Below, piece after piece: positions 1 through 8,985 of a DNA stretch of 27,450 bases. A program made the position numbers and the translations under genes. The first letter of the stretch is position 1. The number at the start of each line of letters is the position of its first letter. The stretch lies in contig JAGODU010000039.1 of the NCBI GenBank assembly GCA_017998095.1, positions 1 through 27,450 of the forward strand, in the 5' to 3' direction. The notes beneath the pieces are model-generated. The model ran no database searches. It was not told the origin of the DNA and saw only the letters and a program-made list of their open reading frames with translations. Origin of the DNA: Prolixibacteraceae bacterium. Lineage in GTDB: Bacteria > Bacteroidota > Bacteroidia > Bacteroidales > Prolixibacteraceae.

Positions 1-191
1 GTTATAATATTTCTCCAAAGTTTGCCGATCAAATTGAATTACACCTGCTTATAAATAATATTCTTAACGAGGAGTACGAAACTAATGCATGGGTCTACTC
101 ATACATCTTTGGAGGAGAACGTTATGCAATGGATGGTTTCTTCCCTCAGGCCGGTACTAATTTTCTTTTAGGTGTAAACTTTAAATTTTAA
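1..191 (+). CDS. TonB-dependent receptor, C-terminal end (partial)
   Basis: The reading frame is open from the window edge (codons from base 3) to TAA at 189-191 and gives about 62 residues. The translation contains NNILNEEYETNAWVYSY, then PQAGTNFLLGVNFKF at the end. The N-N-I/L-x-N-x-x-Y motif followed by a last strand ending in Phe-x-Phe is typical of the final beta-strands of TonB-dependent outer-membrane receptors, where the terminal Phe is recognised by the BAM complex. The N-terminal part and the plug lie outside the window, so the ligand cannot be named. It converges with the minus-strand STAS/kinase gene, and a large palindrome separates the two. Other 22-strand barrel proteins are the only realistic alternative. 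Confidence 0.8.
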   Translation, partial: YNISPKFADQIELHLLINNILNEEYETNAWVYSYIFGGERYAMDGFFPQAGTNFLLGVNFKF

Positions 192-199
192 ATACCTAA

Positions 200-291
200 T
201 TCGTAGCAATAAGCCTGCACCATACCACCAAACACCATATACAAACTTTTTTATGGTATTTGGTGGTACTTTGGTGTCAAGTTGCTTCGAA
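200..291. repeat. Imperfect 92-bp palindrome, copy 1 of a dispersed repeat
   Basis: Nested complementary arms are visible. The outer arms 200-209 and 282-291 pair with one mismatch, 218-222 pairs with 272-276, and the 17-bp core arms 223-239 and 252-268 pair with one C/A mismatch. That mismatch becomes a G-U pair if the minus strand is transcribed. The loop is 240-251. Copy 2 at 23848-23942 shares the core AAACACCATA and TTATGGTATTTGG and the same nested design. The element sits between two convergent genes. It has no U-tract, so an ordinary terminator is not the best reading. A MITE-like or REP-like dispersed repeat is inferred. Confidence 0.75.
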
Positions 292-348
292 CCGGTCAGG
301 TAAAAAATTATGTATTTAAGGGAAAAACTTAAGTCGAAAGTTAGTTTT

Positions 349-2598
349 CTATACTCCTGATAAACTCTTTACCTTCATCAACTTTCCACTGATAACCCCG
401 GCAACTATCATTGATATTTTTTTATGCTGTAATGGTGCTCCCCAATAACAAACAATAGGTAAAACCCACTCAAGCAAAGCAATATAATAAGGAATTATGT
501 TTTCATCATTATTTGAACTATTCAAAGCATAACTCCTCATTTTATTGGCCATGAAAACATTCTTCCTTAATTCATCTGAATATTTGCCTGAATATTGAAA
601 AGCCGGTAATAAATTAAAACTGTCTGAATCGTACAATTTAAGTATCAACTGAATTATTTCATTCATATCTTTTAGGTTATCAGGCTCAAGATGCTCACAC
701 ATAAATATTGCTTCCAGTCGGGCAAAATCTGAAACTACAGATCGGGGTTTTGTTTCTGAAAAGTCAATAATGTAAACATTCATGTCCTGGTCAAGAAGAA
801 TATTCTGCATATTAAGGTCACCATGACAAATTGATGTATAGTATTCCATACCCCACTCCCTTAATCTTTCGTATTCATATTTTAAATACCAATATGGGTT
901 AGTTATTACATCTCCGGTTTCTTCAATAGTAACATATTTATCATCTGATGAGACAGATAACACTTCTTCGGCAGTTTTACACAAGGTTCCAAAGAATGTT
1001 AAAGTCGGATCATGATCCTTAAATGGAAAAATATTTTGCTTTACAGGCTGCCCGTACCATGGCTTTAGGATTTGCAGAAATATTTTATCAAACAGCGGTG
1101 ACAACTCTGTTTCATTGCATGAATTATAATAGTATGTCAACCACTTTAATTGAGTCTTTTCTCCCCCGATGCCAACAAAATTGTATCTCAAAGCTCCCAT
1201 TTCTCCAAAAAATTCTGTACCAAGAATTATTGCGCTGTTATTTATAATATATGGTAATGAATATTGGCTGCACCGGGTAGCTTCCCTCCTGATTATATCT
1301 TTATTTGCTATTTTCATGACCGTAGGGCGCAGTTTTCTTCCTGCGTAGTCAAATGACTCAACCTGGAAGGTTTGGGCTGAATATCCGCCATGCAAAGGTT
1401 TTACAACAACTCTTAATGAATCTGTATAAAGCCTTCGGGTGAGAAATTCCTTATAATACTCAAATGTGAAATTTTCAGGCAGTTCAACTTTTATGCGCTT
1501 TGATTTTGAATCGGATACTTTATCAGAATTCAAAAACCAGACTATTGGATTATTGAAATCAATATTAGAATCCAAAATATCAATAGCTTCGATATTTTCT
1601 ATTGACAAAGCTTCAGCAATAATCTTTCTGAAAGAACAGTCCTTGCAGTCAATTTTTAATTCGGATAATAATATTCTGATTCCTAAAAGAATATGTTCAT
1701 CATTGATTTCAAGTCCCGGGACTTGAATTTTCTTTAATGAAGTATTATCAAAGTCAGAAATGAAATCTTTTTCAATCTGGAAACACACTACTAATGAAGA
1801 AGTCTCTTTGTTTACATCAGCAAGTATAAGAGCTCTTAATTTTTTATTTTCAGATTGCACTTGTGAATTTTGAAGTACATCTATAACTTTCTTAAGGGAA
1901 ATCTTATGGTGAGATGTTACTTTAAGTATATTCTTAGGTTCAGTTGATACTGAAATTCCACGGTCAACATAAATACCACCTTGTGAATGATCCTTAAGAA
2001 CTCTGAAGTCAGTGGAATATGCCTTATTGAAAGGGATAAATCCTGAGAAATTTCCGACAGTAACAAAAATACCCTGTTCATCTTCTTTAACTGTCAATGA
2101 TTCAGCCGGAGAGCCAATACCGGCAGAAATGCCAAGTTCATTATATCCTGCAAGAGTTTTATCCTGCCAAATCACAGTCTCTTCAATGTTATCCGAAGTT
2201 TGAATTGAGATTTTATGATCTTCAATGGAAAGCTCTTTAATTATTAATATTTCTTTCTGTGATTCAAGAATTTTATTTTTTGCTTCAGAAACAGTTTTTG
2301 AAACATTAAAGACTTTTACTAATCCGGTCATTTCAATTACTTGTAGTACTTCATCAGAAACATTAGCAAGGAATAAATTTCCCCCGGTTGCTTTTAGTTT
2401 TTTAGCTGAAGAAAGCAGAACACGTATACCAGTACTGGATAAATAATTGCACAATGAAAAATCAAGAATCAGGTACTTTTCATTATCAACAAGCCCCTGC
2501 ATCTTTTCCATAAATACAGCGCTGTTAATTGTATCGAGCCTTCCTTCAGGGATTACACATAAGATAGAATCATAATTCTGAGAGGATATACTAAACAT
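349..2598 (-). CDS. STAS domain / unknown middle region / APH-like kinase fusion protein
   Basis: A 749-residue protein starting at ATG 2596-2598 (MFSISSQN). An upstream in-frame TTG would add 17 residues that fit no domain. Residues about 1-112 look like a STAS domain (anti-sigma-factor-antagonist fold), with YLSSTGIRVLL where SpoIIAA-type proteins carry the phosphorylated Ser. Residues about 115-370 match nothing I recognise. Residues about 380-740 look like a protein-kinase-like/aminoglycoside phosphotransferase fold. VMKI gives a candidate ATP-binding Lys near residue 429, CHGDLNMQNILLD gives catalytic Asp594 and Asn599, and IIDFSE gives metal-binding Asp612. The kinase therefore looks catalytically complete. 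No signal peptide or membrane segment is evident, so it should be cytoplasmic. A terminator separates it from the gene upstream, suggesting its own promoter. Inference: a partner-switching or signalling protein. Substrate unknown. Confidence 0.8.
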   Translation of the reverse strand: MFSISSQNYDSILCVIPEGRLDTINSAVFMEKMQGLVDNEKYLILDFSLCNYLSSTGIRVLLSSAKKLKATGGNLFLANVSDEVLQVIEMTGLVKVFNVSKTVSEAKNKILESQKEILIIKELSIEDHKISIQTSDNIEETVIWQDKTLAGYNELGISAGIGSPAESLTVKEDEQGIFVTVGNFSGFIPFNKAYSTDFRVLKDHSQGGIYVDRGISVSTEPKNILKVTSHHKISLKKVIDVLQNSQVQSENKKLRALILADVNKETSSLVVCFQIEKDFISDFDNTSLKKIQVPGLEINDEHILLGIRILLSELKIDCKDCSFRKIIAEALSIENIEAIDILDSNIDFNNPIVWFLNSDKVSDSKSKRIKVELPENFTFEYYKEFLTRRLYTDSLRVVVKPLHGGYSAQTFQVESFDYAGRKLRPTVMKIANKDIIRREATRCSQYSLPYIINNSAIILGTEFFGEMGALRYNFVGIGGEKTQLKWLTYYYNSCNETELSPLFDKIFLQILKPWYGQPVKQNIFPFKDHDPTLTFFGTLCKTAEEVLSVSSDDKYVTIEETGDVITNPYWYLKYEYERLREWGMEYYTSICHGDLNMQNILLDQDMNVYIIDFSETKPRSVVSDFARLEAIFMCEHLEPDNLKDMNEIIQLILKLYDSDSFNLLPAFQYSGKYSDELRKNVFMANKMRSYALNSSNNDENIIPYYIALLEWVLPIVCYWGAPLQHKKISMIVAGVISGKLMKVKSLSGV

Positions 2599-2667
2599 GG
2601 TTTTAAAATTTTTTAGAGAGTAAGTAGTAAATATAATAATATGCTGCAAAATATTAAAATATGAGAT

Positions 2668-2700
2668 AAAAAAAGGCCGTTACTTTTCTTTGTAACGACC
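2668..2700 (-). terminator. Rho-independent terminator after the zinc-ribbon gene
   Basis: Arms 2675-2683 and 2692-2700 pair over 9 bp (GGCCGTTAC against GTAACGACC, one G-U pair on the minus strand) around an 8-nt loop. Bases 2668-2674 are all A, which gives a 7-nt U-tract on the minus strand. It lies 26 nt past the stop of the gene at 2727-3494 and should end that four-gene transcript. Confidence 0.85.
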
Positions 2701-2726
2701 TCATTATTTAGATATTTATATTATTC

Positions 2727-3494
2727 CTATTCTTGAGTCTGATTGATTTCTTTATCAACTAATATTCTACCGCAATATTCGCATACGATAACTTTCTTAT
2801 GAGAAGCTATGTCTAACTGACGCTGTGGCGGGATTTTATTAAAACAACCTCCGCAAGCATCACGTTCAACGGTTACAACTGCCAATCCGTTACGTGCATT
2901 TTTGCGGATTCTCTTAAAAGCAATCAATAATCTTTCTTCAATCAAAGCTTCAATTTTAGCTGCTTTTTCATTTAATTTATCAGTTTCAATTTTAGTTTCA
3001 GAAGTAATTTCTTCAAGTTCTTTCTGTTTTCTGTCAAGATCATCTTCGCGTTCTTTCAACTGAACCATTGAAGAATCGATAGCTTCGTTTCTTTTTGCAA
3101 GATCAGCAGTATGCTCTTTGATTCTCTTTTCAGACAACTCGATTTCAAGATTCTGAAATTCAATTTCTTTTGATAATGAGTCAAATTCACGGTTATTACG
3201 AACGTTATTTTGTTGTTCAAGATATTTTTTAATCAGAACTTTTGACTCTTCTATTGCTGTTTTACGGTTTGCAATTGCTACCTCAAGGCTTTTAGTCTCA
3301 TCCTTAAAGTTGTTGATTCTGGTTTTTAAACCTGCAATCTCATCTTCAAGGTCTTGTACTTCCAAAGGTAATTCACCGCGGAGTACTTTCAACTTGTCCA
3401 TTTCAGATGCTACGACCTGAAGTTCATATAATAACCTCAACTTTTCTTCAATCGACATCTCTTTCCCGGTGACGTTCTGATCTTGTACTGTCAT
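2727..3494 (-). CDS. Coiled-coil protein with C-terminal C4 zinc ribbon
   Basis: A 255-residue protein from ATG 3492-3494. Residues about 12-195 are rich in Glu, Lys and Leu with heptad-like spacing and should form long antiparallel coiled coils. The C-terminus carries two CxxC knuckles, CGGC (Cys214, Cys217) and CEYC (Cys238, Cys241), about 20 residues apart. This is the zf-RING_7/C4-type zinc-ribbon arrangement. Family members are annotated as putative nucleic-acid-binding proteins without a firmly established role. It starts 26 nt after the NIF3-family stop and is the last gene before a strong terminator. NIF3-family and zinc-ribbon proteins often sit side by side in Bacteroidota, which suggests a shared but undefined function. 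Confidence 0.88.
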   Translation of the reverse strand: MTVQDQNVTGKEMSIEEKLRLLYELQVVASEMDKLKVLRGELPLEVQDLEDEIAGLKTRINNFKDETKSLEVAIANRKTAIEESKVLIKKYLEQQNNVRNNREFDSLSKEIEFQNLEIELSEKRIKEHTADLAKRNEAIDSSMVQLKEREDDLDRKQKELEEITSETKIETDKLNEKAAKIEALIEERLLIAFKRIRKNARNGLAVVTVERDACGGCFNKIPPQRQLDIASHKKVIVCEYCGRILVDKEINQTQE

Positions 3495-3520
3495 ATTGCT
3501 TTATAAATTTATTAATCGTT

Positions 3521-4618
3521 TCAGAATAAAAATTTTACAGGATTTGTTTGTACCTCTGACAAACGGAGGGCAAATTTAGAAAATTTATTTGTAACTATTT
3601 CATAAAAAAGTTCTTTAGTGAATTGTTCACTTTCAAAATGTCCTATATCTGCCACAATTATTTTATTCTCACTTTCAAAATATTGATGATATTTAAAATC
3701 TCCGGTTACAAAAACATCTGCTTTTGAAGCTATAGCCTGCTTCAGCAAAGAGCTTCCTGATCCTCCGCACAAAGCTGCTTTTTTGATTTTTTTATCAATA
3801 TTTCCTGAATATTTGATTGCATCGCATTTGAATACTGACTTTAAATAATTCAGAAATATTTCAGCATCAGTTTCTTCTTTTAAAAATCCGACAACTCCAA
3901 GTCCAATACAGGAATGAGTATTTTCGACTGGATAGATATCGTAGGCAACTTCTTCGTAGGGATGAGCTTTTAACAATGCTGAAATAATATTCCCCTGAGC
4001 AAAAGATGGAAAAACAATTTCAGTTCTGATTTCTTTTTCATGATGTTCAGTTCCTGCTACTCCAACAAAAGGATTTGTTGTTTCATTTCCTCTGAATGTT
4101 CCAGTCCCCTCTACATTAAAGCTGCATAAGTCATAATTGCCAATACTTCCTCCACCGGCAGAGAATATTGCACTTCTGACCTGATTGATATGATCAACAG
4201 GTACGTAGGTCACAATTTTTTTCAAAATACCTTTAAGAGGCAATAAAGTACTGATTTCCTGAAGTCCAAGCATTTCGGCCATTTTCCAGCTTACTCCACC
4301 TTTTGCAAAATCAAGATTTGTATGTGCAGAATAAATTGCAATATTATTTTTAATGGCTTTGAAGATAATTCTTTCAACAGAAGATTTACCGGTGATACTT
4401 TTTAATCCAGAAAAGATTAAAGGATGGTGTGAGATAATCAGTTTTTCCCCATGTAGGATAGCTTCGTCAATTACCTCTTCAGTAACATCCAAAGTGATCA
4501 AGGCAGAATCTGCTTCGTCATTTGTATTACCAATCTGTAATCCTGAATTATCCCAATCTTCCTGTAACGATAAAGGTGAAAAATCTTCAATACTGCTTAT
4601 TATTTCACGGATTTTCAA
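3521..4618 (-). CDS. NIF3/DUF34 family dinuclear-metal protein (YqfO-type, with insert domain)
   Basis: A 365-residue protein. Metal-site motifs of the NIF3/DUF34 family are present: SHHPLIF (His64, His65), SAHTNLD (His99, Asp103) and DIGHFESEQF (His327, Glu331). The DNSGLQIG segment near residue 24 is also typical. Residues about 125-240 form the CutA-like insert found in the longer YqfO-type members but not in E. coli YbgI. Proteins of this family are labelled 'GTP cyclohydrolase I type 2' in databases, but their role is not settled. The start is TTG at 4616-4618: upstream in-frame codons are only ATT, CTG, TCC and ATA before a stop, and MKIREI matches the family N-terminus. It follows the MerR gene by 12 nt. 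Confidence 0.92.
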   Translation of the reverse strand: MKIREIISSIEDFSPLSLQEDWDNSGLQIGNTNDEADSALITLDVTEEVIDEAILHGEKLIISHHPLIFSGLKSITGKSSVERIIFKAIKNNIAIYSAHTNLDFAKGGVSWKMAEMLGLQEISTLLPLKGILKKIVTYVPVDHINQVRSAIFSAGGGSIGNYDLCSFNVEGTGTFRGNETTNPFVGVAGTEHHEKEIRTEIVFPSFAQGNIISALLKAHPYEEVAYDIYPVENTHSCIGLGVVGFLKEETDAEIFLNYLKSVFKCDAIKYSGNIDKKIKKAALCGGSGSSLLKQAIASKADVFVTGDFKYHQYFESENKIIVADIGHFESEQFTKELFYEIVTNKFSKFALRLSEVQTNPVKFLF

Positions 4619-4630
4619 AATCAGGGATAT

Positions 4631-4972
4631 TTAAAGTTCGTTTTTAATTTCCTCAAGAACCGCTCTGATAGAATGTAATCTTTTTAAAATTTCCTGTTCC
4701 TGTATAACATCTTCCCTATTTTCTTTTATTTTCTGCTGAGCTCCTTTCAAAGTCATTCCTCTTTCCTTGACAAGATGATATACAAGTCGTATTTCCTCTA
4801 TAGCTTCTTTGGTAAACATTCGGTTACCTTTATTATTCTTATGAGGTTTGATATTACTGAATTCCTTTTCCCAGAATCTAATTAAAGAGGGATTAACACC
4901 GAACATATCGGCAACCTCTCCAATCGAGTAAAAATGCTTTTCTATTTTTGAATTTTGATAAGTCACGTACAA
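4631..4972 (-). CDS. MerR-family transcriptional regulator
   Basis: A protein of about 113 residues. Residues about 15-80 carry a MerR winged helix-turn-helix: FYSIGEVADMFGVNPSLIRF followed by WEKEF and the helix ERGMTLKGAQQKIKE. The C-terminal tail is short and helical with no Cys or drug-binding domain, so no effector can be suggested. The start is unusual. No in-frame ATG exists between an upstream TGA (4979-4981) and the HTH, leaving TTG at 4970-4972 or GTG at 4964-4966. It lies 2 nt after the M23 peptidase stop and 12 nt before the NIF3-family gene, so it is almost certainly cotranscribed. Its target, possibly this operon, is unknown. Confidence 0.88.
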   Translation of the reverse strand: MYVTYQNSKIEKHFYSIGEVADMFGVNPSLIRFWEKEFSNIKPHKNNKGNRMFTKEAIEEIRLVYHLVKERGMTLKGAQQKIKENREDVIQEQEILKRLHSIRAVLEEIKNEL

Positions 4973-4974
4973 AT

Positions 4975-5946
4975 TTAATCAAAACTTCTTCCGTTGTTTT
5001 CAGATCTTGCAACTAATTGGTCAAATTCTTCTGCATTAAGATCTTTGAAGAAGTAATATTTTGGATCAACATTCTCACCGTTTTTAAATACTTCATAATG
5101 TAAATGCGGAGCAGTAGAGGTACCGGAGCATCCTACAAATCCGATAACCTGTCCACGTTTAATCTTTTGTCCTTCAGTTACGTTGAACTTACTAAGGTGG
5201 GCATATAATGTTTTGTATCCGAAACCGTGATTAATGATAACATGTTTACCGTGCCCGCTGCCCTGATTAAGAACTGCTTCAACAATGCCATTGCCAGTTG
5301 AATAAACGTTAGTTCCTCTGGGAGCAACAAAATCAATACCCCAATGAAACATTCTCACTTTATATACAGGGTGCAACCTTACTCCCCATCCGGAAGACAT
5401 GAAAGAAAGGTCGTTATTTGAAACGGGCATAATAGCAGGAGTAGAAGAAAGTTCTTCTTCTTTATTGATGGCTAGTTTAAGTACTTCCTCATAGGATTTG
5501 GCTTGAATATAAGCTTGTTTTGCAACTATATCAACTCTCCTGGAAGTATTTAAAACCAATTCCGATTCATCTATAGACTTCAAATCAGAGTATTTGTCTA
5601 TCCCTCCGAATCCGGCTTTTCTAACAGATTCCGGTATGGGATTTTTATCAAATATTACCCTGTAAATATTATCATCTCGTACTTGTATTTCATCGAGTAC
5701 AGATTCAATTTGATTTAATTTGGAATTCAGAAAATTGTATTGTGAAAGTAATTTGTTGTTTTCCTCACGTAATGTTCGCATACCGGGAGTATCGAAATTT
5801 GAAACAAATAAAGAAGATACACCATAAGAAGCAAGAACAACAAAAATTAACACACAGGAAATAAAAAGGATTTTCTGCCCGTGTGTTGCTTTCTTGGGTT
5901 CAAAGCGAAGTGTTTTAGGATTAAAGAAATATTTAACTCCCTTCAT
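4975..5946 (-). CDS. Membrane-anchored M23 family metallopeptidase
   Basis: A 323-residue protein from ATG 5944-5946. One membrane segment spans about residues 24-48, followed by a periplasmic coiled coil (about 56-90) and an M23/LytM domain (about 185-300). Active-site residues are intact: HWGID (His201, Asp205), YAH (His250) and HLH (His281, His283). M23 enzymes with this layout are zinc endopeptidases cutting peptidoglycan cross-links, or acting in cell division and envelope growth. It is the first gene of a tight minus-strand set (M23, MerR, NIF3-family, zinc ribbon) and is divergent from alaS. This neighbourhood recurs in Bacteroidota as far as I know. An intact HxxxD/HxH set argues against a catalytically dead regulator such as EnvC. 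Confidence 0.92.
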   Translation of the reverse strand: MKGVKYFFNPKTLRFEPKKATHGQKILFISCVLIFVVLASYGVSSLFVSNFDTPGMRTLREENNKLLSQYNFLNSKLNQIESVLDEIQVRDDNIYRVIFDKNPIPESVRKAGFGGIDKYSDLKSIDESELVLNTSRRVDIVAKQAYIQAKSYEEVLKLAINKEEELSSTPAIMPVSNNDLSFMSSGWGVRLHPVYKVRMFHWGIDFVAPRGTNVYSTGNGIVEAVLNQGSGHGKHVIINHGFGYKTLYAHLSKFNVTEGQKIKRGQVIGFVGCSGTSTAPHLHYEVFKNGENVDPKYYFFKDLNAEEFDQLVARSENNGRSFD

Positions 5947-5992
5947 TAGTGAAAATTTAAAAAATTTATAGTCGATGTATCCCTACAATTTC

Positions 5993-6000
5993 TATTTTTG
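5993..6000 (+). promoter_or_regulatory. Possible Bacteroidota -7 promoter box upstream of alaS
   Basis: TATTTTTG fits the Bacteroidota -7 consensus TAnnTTTG exactly. It would give a leader of about 105 nt before the alaS ATG. No TTTG -33 box is visible at the usual 19-21 nt spacing, so support is weak. Confidence 0.3.
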
Positions 6001-6112
6001 CAAGGCTCAATAGATTAACTCCCTTCTATTAGCAAAACTAATAATATTTTCGGGAAATCCTAATATAATAAATGTGTTACACAATCTGTTTTTATAAAAA
6101 TAAATACATAGT

Positions 6113-8731
6113 ATGACTTCGCAGGAAATTAGAAATGCATTTTTAGATTTTTTTAAAAGTAAAGAACATCAAATAGTTAGTTCAGCTCCAATGGTCGTAA
6201 AAAATGATCCGACCTTAATGTTTACAAATGCCGGGATGAATCAGTTTAAAGATATTTTTCTTGGTAATGAACCGGCTAAGTATAAAAGAATCGCTGACAC
6301 TCAGAAATGTCTGAGAGTTTCCGGAAAGCATAATGACCTTGAAGAAGTTGGTCATGACACATATCATCACACAATGTTTGAGATGCTTGGCAATTGGTCT
6401 TTCGGAGATTATTTCAAGAAAGATGCCATTGACTGGGCATGGGAATTTCTTGTTAAAAAAATGGGGATATCTCCCGACAAATTATACGCTACTATTTTTG
6501 AAGGCAATTCTGAAGATGGTGTTGCCCGTGATCAGGAAGCTTTTGATCTTTGGAAGCAATATCTCCCTGAGGACAGAATAATCAACGGAAATAAAAAAGA
6601 TAATTTCTGGGAAATGGGAGATACAGGTCCTTGCGGTCCTTGTTCTGAAATCCATGTAGACATTCGTGATGATGAGGAAAGAAAGAAAATTCCCGGAATA
6701 AATCTTGTGAATAATGACCATCCGCATGTCATTGAAATATGGAATCTTGTTTTTATTCAATATAACAGAAAAGCTAACGGTTCTCTTGAAGAACTTCCTG
6801 CAAAACATGTTGATACAGGCATGGGCTTTGAAAGGCTTAACATGGTTATCCAGGGTAAAAAGTCAAATTATGATACTGATATTTTTCAAACTGTTATTAC
6901 TGAAATAGGCAAACTTTCTGCAAAGAAATACGGAGAAAATGAAAAACAAGATATTGCAATGCGAGTCATTGCCGATCATTTAAGGGCAATTTCTTTTGCA
7001 ATAGCAGATGGGCAGCTTCCGTCAAATAATAAAGCAGGTTATGTCATAAGGAGAATTCTTCGCAGGGCTGTCCGTTATGGCTATACTTTCTTAAACTTCA
7101 GAGAACCTTTCATCTACCGCCTTGTACCGGTTTTAAAAGCTCAAATGGGTGATGCTTTCCCTGAACTCAAAGCTCAGGAATCTCTTATTTCAAAAGTGAT
7201 CAAGGAAGAAGAGGAAGCATTCCTCAGAACTTTGGAAACAGGTCTCAAGCTCCTTGATGGCATTTGTAAGAAAGCAAAATCTGCAAATCAGATAATCATT
7301 AGTGGAAAAGATGCTTTCACTCTTTATGATACTTATGGATTTCCTCTTGATCTCACTGAATTGATTATGAAGGAGAATAACCTTTCAGTAAACATATCTG
7401 AATTCAATGAAGAAATGGAACATCAAAAAAATCGTTCCAGAAATGCCTCTGCAGTTGAAGCAGGTGATTGGACAATGGTAGGGCAGGATGAAGTTGTTGA
7501 ATTCATTGGTTATGATTTTAATGTTTCCGATGTCAAAATCATAAAGTACAGAGAAGTAAAAACTCAAAAAAAGAATTTATTCCATCTGGTATTCAATAAA
7601 ACGCCGTTCTATGCAGAATCTGGTGGTCAGGTAGGAGATACAGGAACTATTGAATCAAATAATGAAACAATTAAAATCTTAGATACTCAAAAAGAAAACA
7701 ATCTTATTATTCACATAACTGACAAGCTGCCTTCTAATCCAGAATCTGTATTTAAAGCAACAGTAAGTGATGCAAAAAGAATTGCAACTTCAAATAATCA
7801 CTCTGCAACTCACTTGCTCGACCATGCTCTCAGAGAAGTTTTAGGCAATCATGTTGAGCAAAAGGGTTCGCTTGTTACACCAGAGTATCTTCGTTTTGAC
7901 TTTTCTCATTTTCAAAAAGTAAGCGAAGAAGAACTATTAGAAGTTCAGCGTATTGTTAACAAGCTTATAAGGAAAAATATTCCTTGTAATGAATTTCGTT
8001 CAATCCCAATAAAAGATGCTCAGGAAATGGGTGCTATTGCTCTTTTTGGAGAGAAATACGGCGAGAATGTTCGGGTAATTAAATTTGGAGATTCAATTGA
8101 GTTTTGTGGGGGAATTCATGTTAAAAGTACAGGACAAATCGGCCTTTTCCATATAATTTCAGAAAGTGCAATTTCCGCAGGTGTAAGAAGGATTGAAGCT
8201 ATCACTGCGACGAAAGCTGAAGAACTTATGGAGATGAATACTCTGGTAGTAAAACAAGTTAAACACATCTTAAATAACCCTTCAGATATTTCTCAGGCAA
8301 TTCAGGACTTAATAGAGAAGAACAACAATCTTGCAAAACAAATTGAAGATTTTGAAAGGATTGAAGCAATGAAAATTAAGGATGAGCTTAAAAACAAAAT
8401 TGAAAATATCAATGGTCTTAATGTAATAGCTCAGCTTATATCAGTAGACAATGCTCAGTTTGTTAAAGATATTGCTTTCCAGCTGAAAAGTGAAGTAGAC
8501 AATCTTTTCCTTGTTCTTGGAGCAAATATAGAAGGAAAGCCAAATCTTTCGATTATGATATCTGAAAACTTAGTTAAAGAAAGAAACTTTAACGCAGGTA
8601 ATATCGTTAGAGAAGCAGCTAAATCCATTCAGGGCGGAGGTGGAGGACAAGCATTTTATGCAACTGCCGGTGGCAAAAATATAAATGGACTAAGTGATGC
8701 TATTATTCAGGCTAAAAAAGCAATAGAATAA
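6113..8731 (+). CDS. alaS: Alanyl-tRNA synthetase
   Basis: An 872-residue protein, full length for bacterial AlaRS (about 875). It charges tRNA-Ala with alanine in the cytoplasm. The class II catalytic core occupies the N-terminal half: the start matches the family ([18 protein letters not shown]), and [15 protein letters not shown] and [12 protein letters not shown] are AlaRS signatures. The editing domain carries the zinc ligands HSATH (His563, His567) and CGGIH (Cys665, His669), which clear mischarged Ser-tRNA-Ala. The C-Ala domain ends with [17 protein letters not shown] 6113 follows an A/T-rich leader. A clear terminator follows at 8757-8792, so it is probably monocistronic. It is divergent from the M23 peptidase operon. 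Confidence 0.98.
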   Translation: MTSQEIRNAFLDFFKSKEHQIVSSAPMVVKNDPTLMFTNAGMNQFKDIFLGNEPAKYKRIADTQKCLRVSGKHNDLEEVGHDTYHHTMFEMLGNWSFGDYFKKDAIDWAWEFLVKKMGISPDKLYATIFEGNSEDGVARDQEAFDLWKQYLPEDRIINGNKKDNFWEMGDTGPCGPCSEIHVDIRDDEERKKIPGINLVNNDHPHVIEIWNLVFIQYNRKANGSLEELPAKHVDTGMGFERLNMVIQGKKSNYDTDIFQTVITEIGKLSAKKYGENEKQDIAMRVIADHLRAISFAIADGQLPSNNKAGYVIRRILRRAVRYGYTFLNFREPFIYRLVPVLKAQMGDAFPELKAQESLISKVIKEEEEAFLRTLETGLKLLDGICKKAKSANQIIISGKDAFTLYDTYGFPLDLTELIMKENNLSVNISEFNEEMEHQKNRSRNASAVEAGDWTMVGQDEVVEFIGYDFNVSDVKIIKYREVKTQKKNLFHLVFNKTPFYAESGGQVGDTGTIESNNETIKILDTQKENNLIIHITDKLPSNPESVFKATVSDAKRIATSNNHSATHLLDHALREVLGNHVEQKGSLVTPEYLRFDFSHFQKVSEEELLEVQRIVNKLIRKNIPCNEFRSIPIKDAQEMGAIALFGEKYGENVRVIKFGDSIEFCGGIHVKSTGQIGLFHIISESAISAGVRRIEAITATKAEELMEMNTLVVKQVKHILNNPSDISQAIQDLIEKNNNLAKQIEDFERIEAMKIKDELKNKIENINGLNVIAQLISVDNAQFVKDIAFQLKSEVDNLFLVLGANIEGKPNLSIMISENLVKERNFNAGNIVREAAKSIQGGGGGQAFYATAGGKNINGLSDAIIQAKKAIE

Positions 8732-8756
8732 AAGAAATACAAACCTGTCAAATACA

Positions 8757-8792
8757 ATGGGATATAATTTATAGTTATATCCCATTTTTATT
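8757..8792 (+). terminator. Rho-independent terminator after alaS
   Basis: Perfect 11-bp stem: ATGGGATATAA at 8757-8767 pairs with 8775-8785 around a 7-nt loop and is followed by a T-rich tract. It lies 26 nt past the alaS stop. Confidence 0.85.
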
Positions 8793-8921
8793 TATAATAA
8801 AATTTTCAAATATAAATTTAACAAATTCGAATTTAAAAAATCTTCAATAAGCAACTACATGTCTAAATATGTGACAGTTATAATGCCATTTCATTAAAAA
8901 TTAACCTTCTGTATGTATTTT

Positions 8922-8954
8922 ATTGCTCTATCCTTAATAAAAATTCTACTTTAG
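8922..8954 (+). promoter_or_regulatory. Possible promoter of the acyl-CoA synthetase gene
   Basis: TACTTTAG at 8947-8954 matches TAnnTTTG at all but one base. ATTG at 8922-8925 could be the -33 box, with 21 nt between them. The start codon follows about 31 nt after the -7 box. Both boxes are imperfect. Confidence 0.35.
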
Positions 8955-8985
8955 AGACCGGAAATCTGGAAATTTTAAAATAGTT

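Noticed and set aside
2599..2649. 17-residue N-terminal extension of the STAS/kinase protein from a TTG codon
   Set aside because: The STAS domain begins right after the ATG at 2596-2598 and the extension resembles no domain, so the ATG start is preferred.
6482..6908. Open frames on both strands inside alaS
   Set aside because: They overlap the conserved catalytic core of alaS in other frames and show no independent signals.
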